DNA of 13,183 nt from assembly GCA_948616425.1 (NCBI GenBank), contig CAPGBJ010000112.1, forward strand, positions 1 to 13,183. Direction: 5' to 3'. The DNA is from an uncultured Oscillospiraceae bacterium. GTDB lineage: Bacteria > Bacillota > Clostridia > Oscillospirales > Oscillospiraceae. The notes beneath the pieces are model-generated. The model saw only the letters and a list, made by a program, of their open reading frames with translations, did no database searches and was not told the DNA's origin. Below, piece by piece: positions 6,757 to 12,735 of this stretch; position 1 is the first letter of the stretch, and the number at the start of each line of letters is the position of its first letter. The position numbers and the translations under genes are program-made.

Positions 6757-8163
6757 TTATTCCGCTGCCAGCGGCACCCGAACAGGCTCAACGTACTCGG
6801 CTACGCTGGTATAGCTCAATTCCAATTCCACAGCGTCCCAGGAGTAGTTGTCCAGGTAAAAGACCTCTTTGTGTTTGGCTTCTCCGTCACCGCTGTCCTC
6901 GGCATCCACGCGAATGGTGGACATCTGATGCCATTTATGCTCGCCGCCCTCCGGGTCCCAATAGTTGTGGGAAAAGCTCTGGGCAAACTGCTCCCGCAGT
7001 TTTGGCGACAGGATCGTAAGCTCTACACCGGTTCCGATGGGGTGAACATCCACAAGCTCAACCCCCGCAGGCAGGCCGGTGGCCTCGCCGCTGATCAGGT
7101 CCACAACCACATGGGGCGCATCCTTGTCCAGCCACTCCGCCTTGTCGATACACAGGGTCAGCCCCTTGGGCGGGTCGTAGTAGAAACTCTGGAAATAGTA
7201 GGTGAGCTGGGATGGGGATTCCAGTGTACTGCTGGAAACCAGAGAGCCGTCCTTTTCATCATACCGGCGGCCGGACTGATCTTCAAAACGGAATTTCAGC
7301 GATTTGAGCCAGGCGGTGTTAGCCTGATCCTCGCCCAGATAGAGGATGGTGCGGGTAGGCGTATATTCCAGCCGCTCCACCTGGATGCGCTGTCCGTCCA
7401 GTTCTATCCAGCGGTTCACCGGGACAGTGATGGGCTGGGCGATGCGGTTCATATCCAGGGCCACATCAAAGGTAAAGCACAGCACGCCGGGGTCATTCCG
7501 TGGGTCTGTCCAGTCCTCCATCGACTCGCCCAAGGATGCCTGTGGAGCAGCGGGCGCGGCCGATGTCTCCGGCTGTTTCTCCGCGAGGAAGTACATATTG
7601 ATGGTGAATCGCTCAGGCAGGTCGTTCGGTGCGCTGAAGGAGAGGATCATGGACTCCATGCCGTTTGCCTGCCCGCTCATATCCCCTTTGACGTTGGATG
7701 TGGAGTAGGCGGCAGCAATATGATCCCCGTTTTCATCAAGCAGCTCCGGGCTGCTATAGAATCTGCCCCCATCCACTGAGTAGACAAATACCATCTGGTG
7801 CTGATCCACAATGGCGTATCCTAGGTCTACCTTTATCCCATCCACCGTCTGGGACTGCCCGATATACTGCACATAGTCGTGGGCGACGGCGGCGGACAGG
7901 CTGGGGGAGAAGGCAACGGCGGCCGCCAGTTCCCGGATGACCGGCACACTGGAGCAGGCCAGGGCGAAGGTGGGGAAAAGGTTTACCATCAGCACGAAGC
8001 AGGCGGCAACCGAGGCAACCGTTCCAATGGGGGCCGTGAAGCGGCGGAACATCCGGGTGTGCCGGGCGCGTCTCCGGGCACGCTCCACGCTGGTCTTCAG
8101 CTCTTTGGGCGGCTGGGCCAATTCGTCCATCATGGCTTGAAATTCTACAGTTCGATTTTCCAT
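6757..8163 (-). CDS. DUF4179 anti-sigma-type membrane protein
   Basis: A 468-residue protein with AAGGAGG seven bases before ATG 8163. Residues 1-43 are cytosolic and basic (SVERARRRARHTRMFRR), about 44-70 form one membrane helix (TVASVAACFVLMVNLFPTFAL), and the rest is extracellular. The region just after the helix, with the long beta-rich tail, has the DUF4179 layout (SVPVIRELAAAVAFSPSLSAAV, then DGIKVDLGYAIVDQHQMVFVY). The family's genes typically follow an ECF sigma gene and act as putative anti-sigma or signal-sensing proteins. Here the gene starts 14 bases after the sigma stop, so the two are one operon. It looks full length. It converges on the HD-GYP fragment with 22 bases between stops and no obvious terminator there. 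Confidence 0.85.
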   Translation of the reverse strand: MENRTVEFQAMMDELAQPPKELKTSVERARRRARHTRMFRRFTAPIGTVASVAACFVLMVNLFPTFALACSSVPVIRELAAAVAFSPSLSAAVAHDYVQYIGQSQTVDGIKVDLGYAIVDQHQMVFVYSVDGGRFYSSPELLDENGDHIAAAYSTSNVKGDMSGQANGMESMILSFSAPNDLPERFTINMYFLAEKQPETSAAPAAPQASLGESMEDWTDPRNDPGVLCFTFDVALDMNRIAQPITVPVNRWIELDGQRIQVERLEYTPTRTILYLGEDQANTAWLKSLKFRFEDQSGRRYDEKDGSLVSSSTLESPSQLTYYFQSFYYDPPKGLTLCIDKAEWLDKDAPHVVVDLISGEATGLPAGVELVDVHPIGTGVELTILSPKLREQFAQSFSHNYWDPEGGEHKWHQMSTIRVDAEDSGDGEAKHKEVFYLDNYSWDAVELELSYTSVAEYVEPVRVPLAAE

Positions 8164-8177
8164 CTGGCATCCTCCTT

Positions 8178-8639
8178 TTAATTGTCAGTCAGCTCCAGCC
8201 GGAGCAGAGTAAGGGCCTTCTTCTGCCTGGTGGAGACAGTGCCCCTTGGAATATCCAGGGCGTGGGCTGTCTCCTCCAGGGTGAGGCCGGTAAAGTAGCG
8301 CAGGACGATCACATCCCGCAGGTCTTTGGGCAGACGGCGCAGGGCCTCCTTCAAGGGCAGGGCGTCAAATTCCTCCTGGGCGGTTTCGGGCAGCTCAGCC
8401 ACGGCCAGCTCCCGCTTGCGCCGGCGCAGTTCACTGTTGCAGACGTTGATCAGGATACGGGTGAGCCAAGTATCGAAGAACTCCAGCTGCCGCAGCTTTT
8501 GGTAGGCAAGAAAGCCTTTATAGAACGCTTCATCCACCGCGTCTACAGCGTCGGAAGGACTGCCCAAATAAGCTGCTGCGGTGCGGTAGAGCTGTTCTTT
8601 TAAGGATTCTGCCCGTCGGATGTACTCCTGTTCGGTCAA
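8178..8639 (-). CDS. ECF RNA polymerase sigma factor (DUF4179-linked)
   Basis: A sigma-70 family ECF factor. Region 2 includes DAVDEAFYKGFLAY and FFDTWLTRILINVCNSELRRRK. Region 4 includes LRRLPKDLRDVIVLRYFTGLTLEETAHALDIPRGTVSTR (in pieces), a clear helix-turn-helix. I choose TTG 8639 (153 residues): AAAGGAGG lies eight bases upstream at 8648-8655, whereas the upstream in-frame ATG (8663, 161 residues) has no ribosome site and would fall inside a candidate -10 box. The next gene is its DUF4179 partner, which presumably restrains it until a surface signal arrives. The ECF-like box upstream suggests autoregulation. Confidence 0.85.
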   Translation of the reverse strand: MTEQEYIRRAESLKEQLYRTAAAYLGSPSDAVDAVDEAFYKGFLAYQKLRQLEFFDTWLTRILINVCNSELRRRKRELAVAELPETAQEEFDALPLKEALRRLPKDLRDVIVLRYFTGLTLEETAHALDIPRGTVSTRQKKALTLLRLELTDN

Positions 8640-8661
8640 GCGTTCCCCCTCCTTTCTGCCC

Positions 8662-8694
8662 ATTAGACGCGGGGCTGAGTTATTTTGCCTTTAC
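8662..8694 (-). promoter_or_regulatory. Candidate autoregulatory ECF promoter for the sigma/DUF4179 operon
   Basis: On the minus strand CGTCTAAT at 8669-8662 resembles an ECF -10 element. A GTAAAGGCAA stretch at about 8694-8685, preceded by an AT-rich run (8696-8712), is the possible -35; the exact -35 register is uncertain. Transcription would begin near 8655, just ahead of the ribosome site used with the TTG start. This is a pattern match only. Confidence 0.35.
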
Positions 8695-8727
8695 ATTCCA
8701 AAAAAATTTTTCGGAGGAATAGCAAAC

Positions 8728-8756
8728 GGCGGGAGACGTTTGGCGCGTCTCCCGTC
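8728..8756 (-). terminator. 11-bp hairpin between the immunity gene and the sigma operon
   Basis: Arms 8728-8738 and 8746-8756 (core GGGAGACG / CGTCTCCC, one G-T wobble) enclose a 7-nt loop. It lies 47 bases past the Imm3-like stop on the minus strand, so termination of that transcript is plausible. There is no immediate T-run; a T-rich stretch appears only about 20 bases later. It could instead be an operator-like site ahead of the sigma promoter. Confidence 0.4.
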
Positions 8757-8802
8757 TGAAATGGTTTGCAACAGGGGCAGACCATATTTATGAACTTGGT
8801 TA

Positions 8803-9126
8803 TCACTCAGAATCCAGAATAAAACCCAAATCTGATATATATTTTTCTGATTCAGCCCCTAACTCAAATGGGATTTTGCTATAAGACTCCTCGGAAAGCA
8901 ACTGCTTAATTCTTGAAACTATTGGCTCAGTTATGAGCCCCTTTTCTCTATATTTGAGGACCAAAAAGATATGGATGCACATATTTTCTGCCGGTGAATA
9001 ATTTTCTCCATGTGCATATTCGTTCAAAACAGCTGGGAATATCTGCTTTTCATCATATCCCATATTGTAAAACCGTTCAAAATCTTCTTGTACGCATTCT
9101 TTTAATTCATCGTACTGAAAAATCAT
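8803..9126 (-). CDS. Imm3-like immunity protein, orphan
   Basis: A 107-residue acidic, helical soluble protein: YDELKECVQEDFERFYNMGY, then DEKQIFPAVLNEYAHGENYS and ENMCIHIFLVLKY. This matches what I recall of the Imm3 family of polymorphic-toxin immunity proteins. GGGGGA precedes ATG 9126 by six bases. Its sequence is clearly more AT-rich than the genes on either side, suggesting separate acquisition. No toxin, secretion marker or second immunity gene lies nearby, so it is an orphan that may protect against a neighbour's toxin. The family call is from pattern memory; otherwise it is a small protein of unknown function. Confidence 0.6.
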   Translation of the reverse strand: MIFQYDELKECVQEDFERFYNMGYDEKQIFPAVLNEYAHGENYSPAENMCIHIFLVLKYREKGLITEPIVSRIKQLLSEESYSKIPFELGAESEKYISDLGFILDSE

Positions 9127-9135
9127 ACTATTCCC

Positions 9136-9156
9136 CCAACATGAAATAAATGTTGG
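9136..9156 (-). other. Hairpin abutting the immunity gene's ribosome site
   Basis: CCAACAT (9136-9142) and ATGTTGG (9150-9156) form a 7-bp stem with a 7-nt AT-rich loop. On the minus strand its 3' arm runs directly into the GGGGGA ribosome site of the Imm3-like gene. It could modulate translation or be the end of the upstream transcript; no T-run follows. Confidence 0.35.
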
Positions 9157-9200
9157 CTCCAGTAGAACACATCAGAAACACGCTGAATCGTAACAGGCTT

Positions 9201-10514
9201 TTAGCCCCAAAAGCTGTGGGCAATCTGTGTCAAATAGTCCTGGGCGCTGCCGTGGATGCTGGGCGGCTCCTCCAGGCCCACAAAGTAGTCAATGAAAAAG
9301 ACTTCCACATCCGGGTCGCCCTTCAGCTCCGCCAATACCTGAAACGCCTCCACCTTCAGACTGCAATATTGGTCCCCCACGGCGGCGCACCGGAGGGCGG
9401 TATCCTTCAAGCGGGAATCTCCCCGGTCCCGCAGAACCACCAGCGCCCCCCGCAGCTGGGGACGGTAGAGGCCGGGGTCTGCCAGCCAGGTTTCCAGATT
9501 CTTGTCCGTGGGATAGCTGATCTCCGCCGCCGACACCAAGGCATATCCCTCGGCGGTAGGATAGCGTTTCCCGGCGGCCAGCAGCGTCTCCGGCAGTTCC
9601 GTGTCCGCCAGACGGCCCTTCGGCAGAGGGGAGGAACTTTCGGTGAGCTTCCAGGGCTCTTTCGGCAGCGGTATCCCGTTCATGTCCTCAATAGGCACTG
9701 TGAACGGGCCAAAGCACCCAGCTTTCTTCTCCTGGCTTCTGGATACAGACAGCGGACGCAGTTGATAGTGCTCCAGCCGCAGAACTGTCAGGCAGGGCAG
9801 GGGCCGGCCCAGCAGAGCCGCGGCAGCGGCTTTGTGATGCCCGTCCAGTAGAACAGACATCCCCACCCCCACATAAAGGGCGATTCCGTGGGGCAGGGAG
9901 CCCTCCTGTTGGAAGCGTTCTTTGTAATAGTCCACTCGCTCCATATCCAGCCGCGACCGCCGCTGGGAGGGGTAAAGGAATACCGGCGGCACACATTCGT
10001 AGTTGTAGTCGTAGTCATCATCAGAGAGACAAACGAGGGCGGTGGCAGAGCAAGGCTCCAGGCAGTCAGACACGTCCCAAAAGAATTGTCCATCGCCGTC
10101 GGTGGGATAGGCGTCGCTCTCAGCAAGCACATAGACGCCCGACCGCAGCAGCTCCAGCAGGGGCGACAGGGCGGGAACAGTGTCCTCCAGCCGGGCAAAA
10201 CCGCCGTTGAGGGTTTCCCGCAGGGCGTCCAGTTCCGGGCAATCCGCTGTATCCAGGCCCCAGCCGGTGCAGAGCCGGCTTTCGCTGGTCTCACATGCTG
10301 CAAAATGCCCGGACAGTAGCGGTGTGCCTCGGAGAGTGAGGCAGCGGGCCGATTCATAATAGTCCGCCTCCGGTGGCAAGGCGCGGGTTTCCCAGCGCAA
10401 AGCACCGGTCCCGCAGACATGGAGCAACAGGGCCTCCCGACACCAGGGCTGTCCGGCCAAATCAATTTTTGTAGGGAGGATTCGGACGGCCTCCCGGCTC
10501 CAGGGCATTTTCAT
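9201..10514 (-). CDS. Unrecognised 437-residue protein with ParB-like GHHK motif
   Basis: I choose ATG 10514, because AGGAGGAG lies seven bases upstream; the 466-residue version starting at 10601 adds an unlikely basic leader. No family is recognised over the whole length. Residues about 208-248 (HGIALYVGVGMSVLLDGHHK, then AAAAALLGRPLPCLTVL) resemble the ParB/sulfiredoxin-fold core, in which a D-G-H-H-R/K turn binds a nucleotide. Residues 130-200 are rich in Asp/Tyr (SDAYPTDGDGQFFWD, DDDYDYNYE). The C-terminal quarter looks helical, perhaps repeat-like (DTALRCAAVGDQYCSLKVEAF). No signal peptide or membrane helix is visible. It overlaps the end of the MmcQ/YjbR gene by about 50 bases, so they are probably co-transcribed. 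Function unknown; do not read chromosome segregation into the ParB-like motif. Confidence 0.75.
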   Translation of the reverse strand: MKMPWSREAVRILPTKIDLAGQPWCREALLLHVCGTGALRWETRALPPEADYYESARCLTLRGTPLLSGHFAACETSESRLCTGWGLDTADCPELDALRETLNGGFARLEDTVPALSPLLELLRSGVYVLAESDAYPTDGDGQFFWDVSDCLEPCSATALVCLSDDDYDYNYECVPPVFLYPSQRRSRLDMERVDYYKERFQQEGSLPHGIALYVGVGMSVLLDGHHKAAAAALLGRPLPCLTVLRLEHYQLRPLSVSRSQEKKAGCFGPFTVPIEDMNGIPLPKEPWKLTESSSPLPKGRLADTELPETLLAAGKRYPTAEGYALVSAAEISYPTDKNLETWLADPGLYRPQLRGALVVLRDRGDSRLKDTALRCAAVGDQYCSLKVEAFQVLAELKGDPDVEVFFIDYFVGLEEPPSIHGSAQDYLTQIAHSFWG

Positions 10515-10950
10515 AGGCGCTCTCCTCCTGACCTTGCGTTTTGAACCTATTCCTCTGCCGGCAGAGAACGCTTTTCCTCCGCTTGGGCGCAACGTTGTCA
10601 TAGCTCAGTTCCAGTAGGGGCGTGATCTGATCATCGGGAACAGAGTTGTCCAGGACAATGGAGGTCCAATGGTTCTTATTCATGTGGTATGCCGGTAGAA
10701 ACCCTTTTGTGGAGAGCAGGGAACCAATCATAATGGTGCTGCATTTTATATCCATCACATCAAGGGCTTCTTCTCCTGTTAAGCCCAGCTTTTCCGGGAG
10801 GATGCGCATCATGGCGGCGTACCACTTTTTGCTGGCAGAGTGGCGGAAAATCGCGTTGCCGGGGCTGTCGGCCCAGAGGTATTCTGCCTGCGTTCCATAG
10901 GTGTCCTGTATGTACCGCGTGATTCGCTCACGCTGAGAAGTATCAGCCAT
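10462..10950 (-). CDS. MmcQ/YjbR family protein with abnormal C-terminal extension
   Basis: Residues 1 to about 125 carry the MmcQ/YjbR (CyaY-like fold) signature: the FRHSASKKWYAAMMRI strand, KCSTIMIGSL, GFLPAYHMNKNHWTSIVLD and PLLELSYDNVAPK. GGGAG lies seven bases before ATG 10950. The family is small and single-domain, usually annotated as DNA-binding or of unknown role. Relatives normally end within about ten residues of the APK motif; here the frame runs on about 35 residues (RKSVLCRQRNRFKTQ onwards) into the next gene. One extra A in the AAAA run after CGGAGG would give an ending KKRSLPAEE and a stop, so a one-base deletion or sequence error is likely. It is preceded by the zinc-ribbon gene with one base between stop and start. 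Confidence 0.8.
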   Translation of the reverse strand: MADTSQRERITRYIQDTYGTQAEYLWADSPGNAIFRHSASKKWYAAMMRILPEKLGLTGEEALDVMDIKCSTIMIGSLLSTKGFLPAYHMNKNHWTSIVLDNSVPDDQITPLLELSYDNVAPKRRKSVLCRQRNRFKTQGQEESAYENALEPGGRPNPPYKN

Positions 10951-10951
10951 T

Positions 10952-11104
10952 TTATATCTCCCGCGGCTCCTTCAGTCGCTTTTCATATTCCTGCCGCTGC
11001 GCCTCATCCGCTGGACGGACCGCATACTTTCCGCAGTCAGGGCACTGCTCCGGCTCGGCGGTGCGGCTGAAAAGGAAGTGGCAGTTATCACAAGCATAAA
11101 TCAT
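10952..11104 (-). CDS. 50-residue zinc-ribbon microprotein
   Basis: A short gene starting at ATG 11104 with AGGTGA seven bases upstream and ending TAA at 10952-10954, one base before the MmcQ/YjbR start. The protein begins MIYACDNCHFLF, has a second pair EQCPDCGKY, and ends in a charged helix (DEAQRQEYEKRLKEP). The two Cys-x-x-Cys knuckles, 13 residues apart, predict one zinc ion bound in a rubredoxin-like ribbon. Tight spacing and a near-identical ribosome-site context (GATATAAAATG) tie it to the MmcQ gene as first gene of the operon. The role is unknown; such ribbons often act as small adaptor or nucleic-acid-binding proteins. Confidence 0.8.
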   Translation of the reverse strand: MIYACDNCHFLFSRTAEPEQCPDCGKYAVRPADEAQRQEYEKRLKEPREI

Positions 11105-11157
11105 TTTATATCACCTGCAATTTTCAAGAACATAGAAGAGACGTTTTTATGTTTCTC

Positions 11158-11280
11158 TTAATTTGTTTTGTGTTCTTTGTACTTTATAAACGAAAAACCT
11201 TCCGCTCCAGCTAACTGCGAGATTATGTCCATAAGTCGCTTATCAGGATTGCATAGAATAGCGGTACGTTTTTCCGTCAC
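11158..11280 (-). pseudogene. C-terminal fragment of an unrecognised protein
   Basis: In a different frame from the RhuM remnant, the minus strand reads AILCNPDKRLMDIISQLAGA then EGFSFIKYKEHKTN and a stop (TAA 11158-11160). It has protein-like composition and no start with a ribosome site, so it looks like the tail of a longer gene joined at about 11260-11280. I cannot name the family. A chance open stretch of this length (about 40 codons) is possible. Confidence 0.3.
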
Positions 11281-11524
11281 CCGCAGCTTGTGCAAAAAAT
11301 GCACAAACTGAATTTTCGTCCAACTCACCATCCGTAAATATCTTTTTGAGATGCTTAGTGACTACGCTGCGGTCTACATCAAAGAGCTGACCGATGGCTT
11401 TCTGTGTCAGCCAAACATTCTCCTCCTGCACTCTTACCTCAATGCCGTTTTCTTCCGCATCTTTGGTAAAAACCAGAAAATCAACGGTACTATTGCGGAT
11501 TTGAAGTTTTTTACCTTCGCCCAT
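11243..11524 (-). pseudogene. RhuM-family protein, N-terminal fragment
   Basis: From ATG 11524 (GAGG seven to nine bases upstream) the frame reads the start of RhuM family virulence-type proteins: IRNSTVDFLVFTKDA, IEVRVQEENVWLTQKAIGQL, FDVDRSVVTKHLKKIF and DGELDENSVCAFFAQ. The usual protein is over 300 residues; this one stops after 93, just past DGKTYRY, where a foreign sequence begins. The retained part is the helix-turn-helix-like N-terminal domain. An upstream TTG (11563) lies at the predicted transcription start, so the ATG is preferred. A truncated product could still be made from the good promoter. Confidence 0.7.
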
Positions 11525-11563
11525 GGTACTGTCCTCACAATGTATTTTCAAATTTCTATCCAA

Positions 11564-11592
11564 ATTATAGCAAAACGACTCTCGATTTACAA
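11564..11592 (-). promoter_or_regulatory. Sigma-A-type promoter for the RhuM fragment
   Basis: On the minus strand TTGTAA (11592-11587), a 17-base spacer and a perfect TATAAT (11569-11564) lie 40 bases upstream of ATG 11524. This is the best housekeeping promoter visible in the window. Confidence 0.65.
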
Positions 11593-11599
11593 GGTATCC

Positions 11600-11642
11600 A
11601 AAATAGAAGCAGACGGGCCCCAGTCCATCGACACGGGGCCCG
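11600..11642 (-). terminator. Rho-independent terminator, minus strand
   Basis: CGGGCCCC (11614-11621) and GGGGCCCG (11635-11642) form an 8-bp GC stem. On the minus strand it is followed by the T-rich run TCTGCTTCTATTTT (11613-11600). It ends the transcript of the short frame at 11679-11795 and separates it from the RhuM promoter. Confidence 0.65.
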
Positions 11643-11678
11643 CCCTAGGAGCGGGAGTAATCTTCTGATTGTACCGCT

Positions 11679-11795
11679 CTACTGAAACAATTCCTCCAGC
11701 AGAGTGTAAAAACCTTCGTCCATAATCCGATAGGCGCTGGCGTGGGCGATATTGGTTACTCGGTCGTCAATGAGGCAGCAGGCACTACCGTCCAT
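11679..11795 (-). pseudogene. 38-residue C-terminal gene remnant or microprotein
   Basis: The frame ATG 11795 to TAG 11679-11681 encodes a protein-like sequence (MDGSACCLIDDRVTNIAHAS, then AYRIMDEGFYTLLEELFQ). A well-placed terminator follows 37 bases later, which argues that this is the genuine end of a gene. Upstream the frame closes after only four more codons and there is only a weak GGTG, so the N-terminal part was probably lost when the second ECF operon was placed beside it. The family is not recognised. A bona fide microprotein is possible but less likely. Confidence 0.4.
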
Positions 11796-11824
11796 AAACA
11801 CCAGATAAAAAATTTACTTTTCTC

Positions 11825-11853
11825 TGCAACGATGTTACCCTGTCTTACGAATA
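11825..11853 (+). promoter_or_regulatory. Candidate ECF promoter for the second sigma gene
   Basis: TGCAAC (11825-11830) and CGAATA (11848-11853) are 17 bases apart and lie 27 bases ahead of the sigma start codon. The AAC motif and CGA-type -10 resemble ECF promoters, which would imply autoregulation. This is a pattern match only. Confidence 0.3.
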
Positions 11854-11879
11854 TATCAATAAGGGAAGGTGGCGAGGCC

Positions 11880-12416
11880 ATGGAGCAGGAGAACAAGTGG
11901 ATACGGGACATCCAGCGCAGCGGCTCCTGTCAGGCGGCGGAGCGGCTGGTGGAGCGGTACTACAACGAGATATACGTCTTTGTCTACCGTCAGACCGGGC
12001 ATAAGGAGGACGCTATGGACCTGCCCCAGAGCATCTTCCTTGCGGTTCTCCGGGCACTGCCCACCTATGACTCGAAGAAGGCTGCCTTCCGCACATGGCT
12101 CTATCGCATCGCCGCCAACAAGGTCATCGACGCCCGCCGCCAGTCCCGGCCCGTGACCACGCCGTTGGAGGAGATTGAACTGCCTGTTCAGGAGGACTTT
12201 GTCTCCCGAATCCATGACCGGGAACTGCTGGAGCGGATCGAGGGCTATGTGTCCGGTTTGGCTCCTTCGCTTCAAGCCGTGTTTCGGCTAAGGCTCTACG
12301 GGGAGCAGAGCTTCGGAGAAATTGCCGCCGACCTGGGCCAGTCGGAGGCGGCGGTAAAGAGCCAATACTACCGCCTTTTGGGGCGGATCAGAGAGGAGTT
12401 TGATCCACATGAGTGA
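11880..12416 (+). CDS. ECF RNA polymerase sigma factor
   Basis: A 178-residue sigma-70 family factor. ATG 11880 is chosen because AAGGTGG lies about ten bases upstream; an earlier in-frame start at 11742 would add 46 residues unlike the family. Region 2 spans about residues 20-88 (AERLVERYYNEIYVFVYRQT, LPQSIFLAVLRALPTYD, FRTWLYRIAANKVIDARR). Region 4 spans about 122-172 (APSLQAVFRLRLYGEQSFGE, DLGQSEAAVKSQYYRLLGRI). It overlaps the next gene by eight bases, so translation is coupled. The two sigma factors in the window differ in sequence and serve separate operons. Confidence 0.9.
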   Translation: MEQENKWIRDIQRSGSCQAAERLVERYYNEIYVFVYRQTGHKEDAMDLPQSIFLAVLRALPTYDSKKAAFRTWLYRIAANKVIDARRQSRPVTTPLEEIELPVQEDFVSRIHDRELLERIEGYVSGLAPSLQAVFRLRLYGEQSFGEIAADLGQSEAAVKSQYYRLLGRIREEFDPHE

Positions 12417-12735
12417 AAAAATCCCCATGCCCACAGGCGAGGAGCGGCAAAAGGCTATCCGGCGCATTGTGGATCTGAGTGGGGTAGAGCAGAGAGTCAG
12501 ACGGCGGAGTGTCCCCCTGTCCGTGGCGTTCTTTGGGGTGGAGGACTGTCTGTTCCTTCCCGTACTGGCGGCGCTGCTGTGGCTGATTCCAGGAGCGGCG
12601 TTGGCACGCTTTGACACCGTGGTCCCGCTGCTGTTTCTGTTCTCCCCTGCGCTGTATGCCGCTCTCTACCTGTTGACTGCCTGGAAGGACGCAGTGAGCG
12701 GTGTCGCGGAGTGGCGGCGGAGCAGGCCCAAATGA
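12409..12735 (+). CDS. Two-helix membrane partner of the sigma factor, C-truncated
   Basis: From ATG 12409 (GAGGAG ten bases upstream, overlapping the sigma stop) the 108-residue product has a charged N-terminal cytosolic segment (EERQKAIRRIVDLSGVEQRV) and two membrane helices at about 43-64 (VEDCLFLPVLAALLWLIPGA) and 71-92 (VVPLLFLFSPALYAALYLLT). Its position as the coupled second gene suggests an anti-sigma or sensor role. Relatives as I recall them continue with further helices; here the reading frame ends RRSRPK soon after AEWRR, exactly where MerR sequence begins. I read it as truncated by the junction at about 12715 and probably not functional. Confidence 0.7.
   Translation: MSEKIPMPTGEERQKAIRRIVDLSGVEQRVRRRSVPLSVAFFGVEDCLFLPVLAALLWLIPGAALARFDTVVPLLFLFSPALYAALYLLTAWKDAVSGVAEWRRSRPK

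Noticed and set aside
6643..7779. 378-codon plus-strand frame
   Set aside because: It is antisense to the DUF4179 gene, whose frame has a ribosome site, membrane helix and family motifs; the plus-strand product has none.
9150..9851. 233-codon plus-strand frame
   Set aside because: It is antisense to the 437-residue ParB-motif gene, which has a strong ribosome site and operon position; the plus frame lacks both.
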